From assembly GCA_023426855.1 (NCBI GenBank), contig JAEZBU010000065.1, positions 1-21,043 of the forward strand: a stretch of DNA of 21,043 nucleotides. Reading direction: 5' to 3'. This stretch comes from Pseudomonadota bacterium. Its GTDB lineage: Bacteria > Pseudomonadota > Alphaproteobacteria > Rhizobiales > Hyphomicrobiaceae. The first letter of the stretch is position 1; each line of letters opens with the position of its first letter. The translations under genes were made by a program, and so were the position numbers. The notes beneath the pieces are model-generated. The model saw only the letters and a list, made by a program, of their open reading frames with translations, was not told the origin of the DNA and did not search any database. Positions 7,331 to 15,013 of the stretch are shown here, one piece after another.

Positions 7331-8842
7331 ATGGAGCTGTCACCAGTCGCGTACGCGGCCATCATCGCCTGCATCGGCGTGCTCACGTTCGTATTCCTGT
7401 GGCACTCGACCAGCGGATTGCCCGCACTGATTAAAGCCGCCGCGCGTATTTTGTTAATCGCCGTCGTGACGCTGCCGCTCGCACTTGGCCTGCTGACAAG
7501 TTTCAAATCGGAGCGCAGCCCGCCATTAAGCTCCTCTGATCCCGACCAATATGCGCAAGAAGCGCCTCCGACCCAGCGCGCGCCGGCATCGGTTCCACCA
7601 ACCGACGCGGCACCGCCCCCCGATGAATCGACTCCGCCCGAACCCACCATGAGCGCGCCACCGCCACGGACCATGCAGCCGCGATCGGCGCAGCAGCCGA
7701 GCCCGCGGGACGAGCAACCCGACAGCGACGTTGTCGCCGGTGCACAACCGCCGACCGCTGCTCCGGCCCCGCCTCCAACGGCGGCGCCCGCCCCTGCCGA
7801 GCAATCCGATTGGGATATCGTGCCCGTCTACTACGGCACCGATCGCGCCAGGAGCACCGAGCAGCCGCGTATCGATTACGGCTCCGACCGGAACCGCCAG
7901 CTCCAGCTCGGCCAAGCGCTCGTTACCGTGCCGAAGTCGCATCAGGTGCCGAACGTCGAACGGCCGTGGGTGTACACCATTCCGTTCACCAACATCGTGA
8001 TCTGGCGCGAGGCCGAAGACCCCAAACGGCACTTCACGATGAAGGAGATCCGCGAGCTGACGCAGGCGGAATTCGTCGAACTCGTGCGCAAGCGGCTTGA
8101 GGAATCCAAGGAATATAAAGACCACGCGCTGGTTTTCGTGCACGGTTTCAACACCAGCTTCGACTTCGCGGTCTACCGCACCGCGCAGATCGCCTACGAC
8201 CTGAAATTCGACGGCGCGCCGTTCCTGTATAGCTGGCCGTCGAAAGGTCAGTTCGGCGTACAGGATTACAGCTATGACCGCGAAAGCTCCGGTGCTGCCG
8301 AGCCTTATCTGCGGCAGTTCCTGGAGATCGTGGCGCGCGAAACCGGTGCCAAGAGCCTCAGCATCATCGCGCACAGCATGGGCAATCAGCTTCTGCTGCC
8401 GGTGCTGCGCGACCTGAAGCGCTCCGCGCCTCCCGGCGTCGAAATTTCGCAGGTCATCATGGCGGCGCCCGACGTCGACCGTGACAACTTCAATTTCATC
8501 GCCAGCGAGATCAAAGGCATCAGCAAGGGCGTGACGCTCTACGCGGCCGCCAACGACCGCGCCATGATCGCCTCGCGCCGTTTCTGGGGTGGCGTGCCGC
8601 GTGCCGGCGACGTTCCTGAAACGGGGCCAGTGATCGTGCCGGGCGTCGACACCATCGACGTCACCGCGATCAACACCGACATGTGGTCGCTCAACCACTC
8701 GGGATATGCCGAGAAAACCACGCTGCTCGATGATATCAGGCAATTGATCCAAACCGGCAAGCGGCCGCCAAAGGAGCGCGTGCCGTCGCTGGTCGAAATC
8801 ACCAACGCCAACGGGATGTTCTGGCGTTATCCGGCTCAGTAG
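7331..8842 (+). CDS. Membrane-tethered alpha/beta hydrolase, DUF900 type
   Basis: A 503-residue protein in three parts. Residues 6-24 and 38-55 are two hydrophobic segments, presumably membrane anchors. Residues ~60-160 are a low-complexity Pro/Ala/Ser/Thr linker. Residues ~160-503 form an alpha/beta hydrolase of the DUF900 type (PF05990), opening with DIVPVYYGTDR. Catalytic features are the VFVHGFNTSF oxyanion region (268-277), the nucleophile elbow HSMGN with Ser349, Asp381 in AAPDVD and His456 in LNHSGY, a complete Ser-Asp-His triad. Substrate is unknown; esterase or lipase-like activity at the membrane face is inference. It diverges from meaB over a ~200-bp spacer and converges with the dehydrogenase at 8939. 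The ATG lies 10 nt after a GGGGG run. Confidence 0.88.
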   Translation: MELSPVAYAAIIACIGVLTFVFLWHSTSGLPALIKAAARILLIAVVTLPLALGLLTSFKSERSPPLSSSDPDQYAQEAPPTQRAPASVPPTDAAPPPDESTPPEPTMSAPPPRTMQPRSAQQPSPRDEQPDSDVVAGAQPPTAAPAPPPTAAPAPAEQSDWDIVPVYYGTDRARSTEQPRIDYGSDRNRQLQLGQALVTVPKSHQVPNVERPWVYTIPFTNIVIWREAEDPKRHFTMKEIRELTQAEFVELVRKRLEESKEYKDHALVFVHGFNTSFDFAVYRTAQIAYDLKFDGAPFLYSWPSKGQFGVQDYSYDRESSGAAEPYLRQFLEIVARETGAKSLSIIAHSMGNQLLLPVLRDLKRSAPPGVEISQVIMAAPDVDRDNFNFIASEIKGISKGVTLYAAANDRAMIASRRFWGGVPRAGDVPETGPVIVPGVDTIDVTAINTDMWSLNHSGYAEKTTLLDDIRQLIQTGKRPPKERVPSLVEITNANGMFWRYPAQ

Positions 8843-8855
8843 ACGCAGGCGGAGC

Positions 8856-8875
8856 GGGCGAACCTCGCTTCGCCC
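8856..8875. terminator. Short hairpin between convergent hydrolase and dehydrogenase genes
   Basis: GGGCGAA and TTCGCCC form a perfect 7-bp stem with a 6-nt loop, 13 bp after the hydrolase stop. There is no T-run on either side, so termination is only plausible. Confidence 0.35.
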
Positions 8876-8938
8876 CTCTCGCGTACCGCTACCTCATGGA
8901 TCGGCCAGTCGCAGCCGATCCAGGTGCTCACGATCGTG

Positions 8939-10354
8939 TCAGTCGGCAAGCGGCGGCAGCATTTTGCCGGGGTTCATGATGTTGAGCGGATCGAGCGCCT
9001 GCTTGATCTGCCGCATCACGTCCAGGCCGGCCCCGTGCTCGGCATCCAGATACTTGATCTTGCCCTGCCCGACGCCATGCTCGCCGGTGCACGTGCCTTC
9101 CATGGCAATCGCGCGCTTGGCCAGCCGATCGAGGAAGCCTTTCACCTTTGCCACCTCTTCCGGATTGTTCATGTCCAGCACGGGCGAGGTATGGAAGTTG
9201 CCATCACCGACGTGACCGACAATCGGCGCGATGAGACCGGTCCGCTCGATGTCGGCCTTGGTCTCCAGCACGCACTCGGCAAGCCGTGAAATCGGCACGC
9301 AGACGTCCGTCGCCAGAACATCGAGCCCCGGCCACGTCGTGCGCACCGCCCAATAAACGTCGTGGCGCGCCTTCCACAGGCGGCGGCGATCTTCCTCGCG
9401 TTCCGCCCAGTCGAAGCGGATCGCGCCTTCCCCGCGCGCGATCTCCTCGAACATGCGCACCTGATCCGGCGCCGACACCTCCGAGCCATGAAACTCCAAA
9501 AACAACGTCGGGCTTTCCTCGAAGCTGGTTTTCGAATGAACGTTGATCGCCTTGATCTGCAGTTCGTCGAGCAGTTCCATCCGCGCGATACCGAGGCCCA
9601 ATTGAATGGCCTGGATCACGGAATTGCAGGCACCTTCGAGCGTCTTGAACGGGCATACGGCTGCCAGCGTCACCTCCGGAATGCCGTACAGGCGGACGGT
9701 CAATTCAGTGATCAGGCCGAGCGTGCCTTCCGAACCGATCAGCAACCGCGTCAGGTCATAACCGGAGGATGACTTCCTGGCTCGGCGCGCCGTGCGCACG
9801 ATGGTGCCGTCCGGCATCACCGCGGTGATGTTGAGGACGTTCTCACGCATCGTGCCGTAGCGCACCGCGTTGGTGCCAGAGGCACGCGTCGCCGCCATGC
9901 CGCCCAGCGTGGCCTCTTCCGCGCCGGGGTCGATCGGGAAGAACAGCCCCATGTCGCGCAGATGGTCGTTGAGCTGCTTGCGCGAGACACCCGGCTGAAC
10001 GACACAGTCGAGATCGCGTTCGTTGACCTGCAGCACCTTGTTCATGCGCGTGAAATCGACGGAAATACCACCCTGTGGCGCATTCACGTGACCTTCCAGC
10101 GAGGTGCCTGCGCCAAAGCCGATGATCGGCACGCGATGCTCGCGCGCGACCAGTACGATATCGCGCACCTCCTCGGTCGACTCAGGCCACACCACCGCAT
10201 CCGGCGGCTGGTTTCCGATCCATGTGAGCGTGTGCCCGTGCTGGCGACGGATGGCCTCGCCGGTCTGAAGGCGGTCGCCAAAGCGCTGCTGCAGCACCGC
10301 AATTGCCGTCGCGATTTTGCTTTTGTCCTGTGGAGTGACGGCTGCCGCTTCCAT
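8939..10354 (-). CDS. FAD-linked 2-hydroxyacid dehydrogenase (D-lactate dehydrogenase / GlcD-like)
   Basis: A 471-residue flavoprotein of the PCMH/VAO-type FAD family. The FAD-binding half shows GFGAGTSLEGHV (79-90), DPGAEEATLGGMAATRASGT (142-161) and SSGYDLTRLLIGSEGTLGLITEL (196-218). The FAD-oxidase C-terminal half has HVGDGNFHTSP (381-391, histidines that line the substrate/metal site), GTCTGEHGVGQGK (420-432) and the closing DPLNIMNPGK. These fit cytochrome-linked D-lactate dehydrogenase (LDHD) best, with glycolate oxidase subunit GlcD as the close alternative. Absence of adjacent glcE/glcF-like genes argues for a stand-alone D-lactate-type enzyme. It oxidises D-2-hydroxyacids to 2-oxoacids, passing electrons to the respiratory chain. 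GGTGAG precedes the ATG by 5 nt. Confidence 0.9.
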   Translation of the reverse strand: MEAAAVTPQDKSKIATAIAVLQQRFGDRLQTGEAIRRQHGHTLTWIGNQPPDAVVWPESTEEVRDIVLVAREHRVPIIGFGAGTSLEGHVNAPQGGISVDFTRMNKVLQVNERDLDCVVQPGVSRKQLNDHLRDMGLFFPIDPGAEEATLGGMAATRASGTNAVRYGTMRENVLNITAVMPDGTIVRTARRARKSSSGYDLTRLLIGSEGTLGLITELTVRLYGIPEVTLAAVCPFKTLEGACNSVIQAIQLGLGIARMELLDELQIKAINVHSKTSFEESPTLFLEFHGSEVSAPDQVRMFEEIARGEGAIRFDWAEREEDRRRLWKARHDVYWAVRTTWPGLDVLATDVCVPISRLAECVLETKADIERTGLIAPIVGHVGDGNFHTSPVLDMNNPEEVAKVKGFLDRLAKRAIAMEGTCTGEHGVGQGKIKYLDAEHGAGLDVMRQIKQALDPLNIMNPGKMLPPLAD

Positions 10355-10634
10355 TGTTTCTCACCTTGTTTGCACCAGCCTCTGCCGGCCGGATTGTAAA
10401 ATCGCGCGGATGCTAATCGCGCCCGCCTTGCGATGCAATTGCTACGACCGACGTCTCGCTTTTCGCCGGTTTCTCACGGTCTCGAAGACAGTAATGGCGA
10501 CGGATGCAAATGTCACATCAAGTGGAGAACCTAAAAATCAGTATGGGGAGTTCCTTCCGCCGTCATTTGATTTGCAGTACGAAAACGGATGGGGCCGCAC
10601 CGGCTTCATGGGGATTTTATAGGGAGTTTCAGTC

Positions 10635-11846
10635 ATGTCTCGGAGGCTGCTCATGGCCGGCCTCGCCATAATGGCGGCTGGCTTCGTTTCCGGAGCCCAC
10701 GCCCAGCAAGCTGCTGGCGAAAAGTGGGTACTGATAGGAAAAGGTGAAATCGACGCGACCAAACAAAGTGGGTCGATCGATCTGTCCAAGGCTAAAGGCG
10801 CTTACAAATCCATCCGGCTCATCAATCGTCGCGGCGAGATCGACATCGTCAATGTCGATGTTCGGCATGCTGCGGGCGGCGGTTCGGCAGAGCGCCGGCC
10901 AATCAACCTGAAGGCTGGCGAGCGCACCCGGCCCATCGTTCTGAGATCCGAAACGTTCGTCGAGGACGTCACGCTATCGCTCAAGTCGCGGCCGGCCGGT
11001 TCACGCGCAGGGCTTGTCGAGGTCTATGGATTGCAAACCGCAGCCGGCGCCAAGATGGCTAGGCCCGCGAGCGGCAACCAGGTCGCCGCCGGAACCACCT
11101 CGTCTGATCGCAACACGTCGAAGCCCGGGACCGTCGCACAAGGCGGTGACGTCATGTTCGGCTTCCAAAGCGTTGGCTTTGGCGTCGATCGTGACATCGT
11201 GAAAGTCGGTGCTGAAGTCGGCAAATTCGATCGCATTCGTTTGCGCGTTCTCGAGAACGACATCCATCTCAACGAACTGAAGGTGATTTACGTCACCGGT
11301 GAGCCAGACGTCCTGGCCGTCAATGCGGACTTAAAGCAGAACACGCGCAGCAACTGGCTCAACGTCAAGGGTGATCGCTTCATCCGCGAGATCCAGATGA
11401 GCTATCGTTCGCGCCCGAATGTCAAAGGCATGGCGCGTGTCGAGGTTTATGGCGACTACGCCGCCAACTGGCTCGGACCGCAGGGCGAAGGCCGCAAGTA
11501 CAATCAGGGCTGGGTGCTGCTCGGCGCCAAGACCGCCGGCTTCATCGGCTTCGACAACGAGGCGATCCAGGTCGGTCGCAACGAAGGCGGCTTCAAGCGC
11601 ATCCGGGTCAACGTCAAGGATCGCGCCATCACCCTGAACGAGCTGCGTGTTGTTTATCGCAGCGGCTCCGAGGACGTCATCGCCGCGAAGTCGCGCGTGG
11701 ATGCCGACAAATCCTACGGTCCTATCGACATCAAAGGCGGTTCGCGCGCCATCAAGGAAATCCGCGCCAAGTATCGCTCGCGCTTCTTCGATAAGGACGC
11801 GATCGGCAAGGGCGCGGCCATCGTCGAGGTCTGGGGCCAGCACTGA
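10635..11846 (+). CDS. Exported protein with three tandem DUF2541-like beta repeats
   Basis: A 403-residue protein with a signal peptide ending AHA-Q at residue 23. The mature part is three homologous ~105-residue modules starting near Trp31, Val173 and Trp293, each reading roughly W-V-L/F-G...I-x-V...F-x-x-I-R-L/V...I-x-L/I-N-x-L-x-V-x-Y/H...I-D/N-L/V-K-G...I-x-E-I-x-x-x-Y-R-S-R...A-x-V-E-V-Y/W-G. Modules 2 and 3 are closest; module 1 is more diverged. The pattern resembles the DUF2541/YaaI-type exported proteins as I recall them, but this is a weak match from memory. No catalytic residues stand out and no cysteines are present, so a structural or binding role in the periplasm is inference. 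An AGGGAG Shine-Dalgarno precedes the ATG, and a terminator follows 30 bp after the stop. Confidence 0.75.
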   Translation: MSRRLLMAGLAIMAAGFVSGAHAQQAAGEKWVLIGKGEIDATKQSGSIDLSKAKGAYKSIRLINRRGEIDIVNVDVRHAAGGGSAERRPINLKAGERTRPIVLRSETFVEDVTLSLKSRPAGSRAGLVEVYGLQTAAGAKMARPASGNQVAAGTTSSDRNTSKPGTVAQGGDVMFGFQSVGFGVDRDIVKVGAEVGKFDRIRLRVLENDIHLNELKVIYVTGEPDVLAVNADLKQNTRSNWLNVKGDRFIREIQMSYRSRPNVKGMARVEVYGDYAANWLGPQGEGRKYNQGWVLLGAKTAGFIGFDNEAIQVGRNEGGFKRIRVNVKDRAITLNELRVVYRSGSEDVIAAKSRVDADKSYGPIDIKGGSRAIKEIRAKYRSRFFDKDAIGKGAAIVEVWGQH

Positions 11847-11876
11847 TTGGCTCAGCACTCTGCGCGCTTTTTCCTG

Positions 11877-11897
11877 AGGGCCGCCCCGTGCGGCCCT
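11877..11897 (+). terminator. Intrinsic terminator-like hairpin after the three-repeat protein gene
   Basis: AGGGCCGC and GCGGCCCT make a perfect 8-bp GC-rich stem with a 5-nt CCCGT loop, followed by a T-rich GATTTCATTTCC tract. Position 30 bp after the stop fits termination on plus. Confidence 0.7.
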
Positions 11898-11973
11898 GAT
11901 TTCATTTCCTATATACCCAACGGGATCATGTGAACTCGTGACGGATAATGTTGAAATGATTGGAGAAAGCCGA

Positions 11974-12252
11974 ATGCTCAACAAGATCGGACTGACCGCC
12001 GCAGCGCTTGGCATGCTTATGCTTGCCGCCCCTGCATCCGCACAGACCGGGCAGCCGCAAACGCAACGGGTCGCATCCATCACGGCCGAGCAAGCCATTG
12101 AAATCGCGAAACAACAGGGGCTTGTTACGGTCAAGGAAGTCGATCGTGACGACGGCAAGTGGGAAGTCGAAGGCACGGATGCGTCCGGCCGAGAGATCGA
12201 AGTCGATATCGAGATCAGCTCCGGCAAGGTCCTCAAGGTCGACCGCGACTGA
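11974..12252 (+). CDS. Small exported PepSY-domain protein
   Basis: A 92-residue protein with a signal peptide (residues 1-23, PASA-Q) and a single PepSY-type domain: ITAEQAIEIAKQQGLVTVKEVDRDDGKWEV forms the helix and first strands, and REIEVDIEISSGKVLKVDRD the closing strand with the typical ...G-K-V-L-K-V-D-x-D end. PepSY domains occur alone in the periplasm or as inhibitory or sensor modules; no partner is identifiable here. The start is the ATG at 11974, preceded by GGAGAAAG at 4 nt, rather than the in-frame GTG at 11938 that would put a hydrophilic tail before the signal peptide. Own transcription unit is likely because a terminator lies 76 bp upstream. Confidence 0.82.
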   Translation: MLNKIGLTAAALGMLMLAAPASAQTGQPQTQRVASITAEQAIEIAKQQGLVTVKEVDRDDGKWEVEGTDASGREIEVDIEISSGKVLKVDRD

Positions 12253-12266
12253 TCGGTCGTTTAATG

Positions 12267-12285
12267 CCATAGGTATCGCCTATGG
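12267..12285 (+). other. Small hairpin 14 bp after the PepSY gene
   Basis: CCATAGG and CCTATGG form a 7-bp stem with a TATCG loop. A second stem, GGCCGGG/CCCGGCC, spans 12299-12324. Neither has a T-run; they may slow or end transcription before the next gene, but this is not certain. Confidence 0.35.
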
Positions 12286-12375
12286 GCTTATTCATGGCGG
12301 CCGGGCTTCCGCAGAATCCCGGCCCCTGCCATACTGTCGGCACTGACCACCCTACCCGCATTGGAGAAACCTGAC

Positions 12376-13503
12376 GTGAAGACGCGCGCCGCCATCGCCT
12401 TTGAGAAAGCCAAGCCGCTCGAGATAGTCGAGGTCGATCTGGAAGGCCCGAAGGCGGGCGAAGTGCTGGTCGAGATCAAGGCCACCGGCATCTGCCACAC
12501 CGACGAGTTCACGCTCTCTGGTGCTGATCCGGAAGGTCTGTTTCCCGCCATTCTCGGACACGAAGGCGCGGGCATCGTCGTCGACGTCGGCCCCGGCGTC
12601 ACCAGCGTCAAGAAGGGCGATCACGTCATCCCGCTCTACACGCCCGAATGCCGCCAGTGCCCATCGTGCCTGTCACAGAAGACCAACCTGTGCACCGCTA
12701 TTCGTTCGACTCAGGGCCAGGGCCTGATGCCGGATGGCTCCAGCCGGTTCTCATTCGAAGGCAAGCCGGTGCACCACTACATGGGCACCTCGACCTTCTC
12801 GAATTTCACAGTGCTGCCCGAGATCGCGCTGGCCAAAGTGCGTGAGGACGCACCGTTCGACAAGATCTGCTACATCGGCTGCGGCGTCACCACCGGCATC
12901 GGTGCAGTCATCAACACGGCCAAGGTGCAGGCCGGCGCGACCGCCATCGTGTTCGGCCTCGGCGGAATCGGCCTCAACGTCATCCAGGGCCTTCGCCTTG
13001 TGGGCGCCGACATGATCATCGGCGTCGACCTCAACAACGACAAGAAGGAATGGGGCGAGCGCTTCGGCATGACCCATTTCGTCAATCCGAAGGAAGTCGG
13101 CAAGGATCTCACCGCGCATCTCGTCAACATGACCAAGCGTGGCGCGGACCAGATAGGCGGCGCGGATTACACCTTCGATTGCACGGGCAATGTCGAGGTG
13201 ATGCGGACGGCGCTAGAGGCCAGCCATCGCGGCTGGGGCGAATCCATCGTCATCGGCGTTGCTGGTGCCGGTCAGGAGATCAAGACCCGGCCGTTCCAGC
13301 TCGTGACGGGTCGCGTCTGGAAGGGCACTGCATTTGGTGGCGCGCGCGGCCGCACTGACGTACCGAAGATCGTCGACTGGTACATGGACGGAAAAATCCA
13401 GATCGATCCGATGATCACGCACACGCTGCCGCTCGAGAAGATCAACGAGGGCTTCGACCTCATGCATCAGGGCAAGAGCATCCGCAGCGTCGTGGTGTTC
13501 TGA
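12376..13503 (+). CDS. frmA: S-(hydroxymethyl)glutathione dehydrogenase / class III alcohol dehydrogenase
   Basis: A 375-residue zinc enzyme that oxidises S-hydroxymethylglutathione (formaldehyde plus glutathione) to S-formylglutathione with NAD, and can reduce S-nitrosoglutathione. Catalytic zinc ligands are Cys40 in GICHTDE, His62-Glu63 in GHEGAG and Cys169 in IGCGVTTG. Structural zinc ligands are Cys92, Cys95, Cys98 and Cys106. The Rossmann motif GLGGIG is at 194-199 with Asp218 for NAD selectivity. HYMGTSTFSNFTV is a class III hallmark. Start is the GTG at 12376, which gives the family N-terminus (M)KTRAA; the TTG at 12361 is part of the Shine-Dalgarno TTGGAGAA. S-formylglutathione hydrolase, often adjacent, is not seen here. 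Confidence 0.95.
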   Translation: MKTRAAIAFEKAKPLEIVEVDLEGPKAGEVLVEIKATGICHTDEFTLSGADPEGLFPAILGHEGAGIVVDVGPGVTSVKKGDHVIPLYTPECRQCPSCLSQKTNLCTAIRSTQGQGLMPDGSSRFSFEGKPVHHYMGTSTFSNFTVLPEIALAKVREDAPFDKICYIGCGVTTGIGAVINTAKVQAGATAIVFGLGGIGLNVIQGLRLVGADMIIGVDLNNDKKEWGERFGMTHFVNPKEVGKDLTAHLVNMTKRGADQIGGADYTFDCTGNVEVMRTALEASHRGWGESIVIGVAGAGQEIKTRPFQLVTGRVWKGTAFGGARGRTDVPKIVDWYMDGKIQIDPMITHTLPLEKINEGFDLMHQGKSIRSVVVF

Positions 13504-13546
13504 GCGAGGCGCCCGGGGACGAGATTTCAAATCTGGCACGTTAAAA

Positions 13547-13571
13547 AGGGCCTCGCCGTCGGCGAGGCCCT
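13547..13571. terminator. Strong GC-rich hairpin downstream of frmA
   Basis: AGGGCCTCGCC and GGCGAGGCCCT pair perfectly over 11 bp with a GTC loop. Five A's on the left make a T-run only when read on minus; on plus the trailing bases are TACGTGTGTT. It most likely ends frmA transcription 43 bp after its stop. No credible minus-strand gene needs it. Confidence 0.65.
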
Positions 13572-13931
13572 ACGTGTGTTGCGAACGTCTGCCATCGAAG
13601 AACTTCGGACTAAGGCCGAAGGTTTCGACGATAGCCTCGCGGCATTTCTGGTATTTTGAATTTGACCTCCGAAGTCCGTAACGGCCCAGAAGAAGACGAA
13701 TGCATTTATCCGGACTTGGCGCCGCACAAAGTGCGTCATCCCAACAGCAGCCATTCAACAGACGCGCGTCGAGAATGCTGCGCTTAGCATCAGTAGGTCT
13801 GCTGCTGGGAGGTCGCGTCGGGCCGATTATCCAGCTAAATGGTTGATCGGAGTATCTTGTTCCAGAATCGCAGCACCAGTTACAGATTTGCTGCGACCGC
13901 TGATCTCCCAGATTGATCGATGAGGCGTGTC
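13572..13931. other. 360-bp stretch with no supported gene
   Basis: All frames are short or lack a start with a Shine-Dalgarno. A minus frame open from 13929 to 13570 has no ATG and Cys/Ser/Pro-rich, non-family-like translation. No tRNA, IS end or clear promoter was recognised. Its right end presumably holds the promoter of the next plus-strand gene. Base composition looks less GC-rich than the flanking genes by eye. Confidence 0.5.
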
Positions 13932-15002
13932 ATGACCGACTGGACTGTTGACATCCCACTTCGTACGCCTGCTGAGAGGCCAGCATCGAAAGGCGAAGTT
14001 CAAACGGCAGGGATCGTTCTTGGTCAGCCTGGCATCCTGATTACGAACGGCACATCCGTAAGACTGAAAGTCACAGGCTTCCCGAGCAAAGAAGAAGCTC
14101 GACAAGCTTGCCCCCGGCTATGCTTCGGCCTTCGCTACATGAGCGTCCAAACGCCGATTGCCGTGCGGATGAATCTGACGCCTCAAGACGTCGTCTTCTC
14201 GAAAGACCCACGCGAGGCAGCAGCCAATGTATCCAAGTCTTTTGGCGGCACTGATTTCGGGACGGAAGTCCATGGCATCATGGAAGATGGCGCGCCCGCC
14301 ATTTATCCTACGGGACAGAAGATCCTCATGCTGTCAGGTGGCGAAGTCACCCTGACGATCACAGGGATCGGCAAGCCCGAACAAGCCATGCTGTGGATCG
14401 CTGAGGGTGCAGATCTTGCGCAAGGCTGCGTGGATATTCCGGAAGACTTGGACACCGCCGTGGAGTTGTTCAACCTTTCCGGCTTCGAACGATCTCCCCG
14501 TGCCGCCTTCGTCGTTCATTGCACTGCGTTGGAACAGCTCTTCCGCCCCGAGAAGGTCGACACCGCGACACTGCAAGACATTCAACGTATGGAAAGCGAG
14601 CTCGATAAACGAGCTGCAACCGCGACTACCGAGCTCGACAAAACGAGGTTGGGCCGACTGAAAGGGCGCATCGGTATCCTCAAGCGCTACTCTATCGCTG
14701 CTAGCCTTCAGGAAGGTGTCTCCAGTCTGTTGGCACCGAAGGACCCTCAACGCGCTGAGCAGATCAAGGACGAACTTCGTGACATCTATAGAGCTAGAAA
14801 CGACCTGGCGCATGCGGGTCGGGTAGATCTCGGGGACCTCCCTCGCCGCCTTCAGATCATGCTCAAAGACGTGATCCTTGCGCGCTTGCAGTCACTGCAC
14901 GGGCGAACCGATACACCTCAATTCAAGGTTACCCAGACAAACAAAAGGGCGGCCGATGATGGCCGCCCTCCGACTACTCTATCCAGCCTTGACGAACGCT
15001 GA
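13932..15002 (+). CDS. Uncharacterised protein with C-terminal HEPN-like (ApeA-type) domain
   Basis: A 356-residue protein I cannot assign to a named gene. Residues ~1-165 look beta-rich with no recognised fold (for example GQPGILITNGTSVRLKVTG and GGEVTLTITGIGKPEQAMLWI). Residues ~187-320 are helical: SPRAAFVVHCTALEQLF, a charged linker, LGRLKGRIGILKRYSIAAS, then ELRDIYRARNDLAHAG with Arg289-x4-His294. An R-x4-6-H motif in a late helix is the catalytic signature of HEPN ribonucleases, and the layout resembles ApeA-type HEPN domains. RNase activity and a role in defence or stress are inference from family knowledge. ATG at 13932 is preferred because AGG lies 7 nt upstream; ATG at 13920 is in frame without one. 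No partner gene is adjacent. Composition looks less GC-rich than neighbours. Confidence 0.65.
   Translation: MTDWTVDIPLRTPAERPASKGEVQTAGIVLGQPGILITNGTSVRLKVTGFPSKEEARQACPRLCFGLRYMSVQTPIAVRMNLTPQDVVFSKDPREAAANVSKSFGGTDFGTEVHGIMEDGAPAIYPTGQKILMLSGGEVTLTITGIGKPEQAMLWIAEGADLAQGCVDIPEDLDTAVELFNLSGFERSPRAAFVVHCTALEQLFRPEKVDTATLQDIQRMESELDKRAATATTELDKTRLGRLKGRIGILKRYSIAASLQEGVSSLLAPKDPQRAEQIKDELRDIYRARNDLAHAGRVDLGDLPRRLQIMLKDVILARLQSLHGRTDTPQFKVTQTNKRAADDGRPPTTLSSLDER
14946..14969 (-). terminator. Terminator of the Tim44-like gene, nested in the end of the HEPN-like gene
   Basis: AGGGCGGCC and GGCCGCCCT form a perfect 9-bp stem around GATGAT. On minus it is followed by TTTTGT, a usable T-run, 45 bp after the Tim44-like stop. 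The same bases encode residues near the C-terminus of the HEPN-like protein. Confidence 0.75.
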
Positions 15003-15013
15003 CGTCGTCCGAA

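Noticed and set aside
7526..8752. 408-residue minus ORF opposite the alpha/beta hydrolase
   Set aside because: Low-complexity antisense shadow; the plus frame has an intact catalytic triad.
10355..10634. Possible small plus gene (start 10317) running into the three-repeat gene
   Set aside because: It overlaps the start of the dehydrogenase gene, and its translation has no signal, motif or Shine-Dalgarno. The region is better read as a promoter spacer.
11331..12236. 301-residue minus ORF spanning the three-repeat gene, its terminator and the PepSY gene
   Set aside because: It crosses a terminator and two supported plus genes and shows no domain likeness.
13527..13758. Small minus ORFs next to the frmA hairpin, considered because that hairpin has its T-run on minus
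   Set aside because: One overlaps the hairpin itself; the other needs a TTG start without a Shine-Dalgarno, and its open frame upstream has no ATG.
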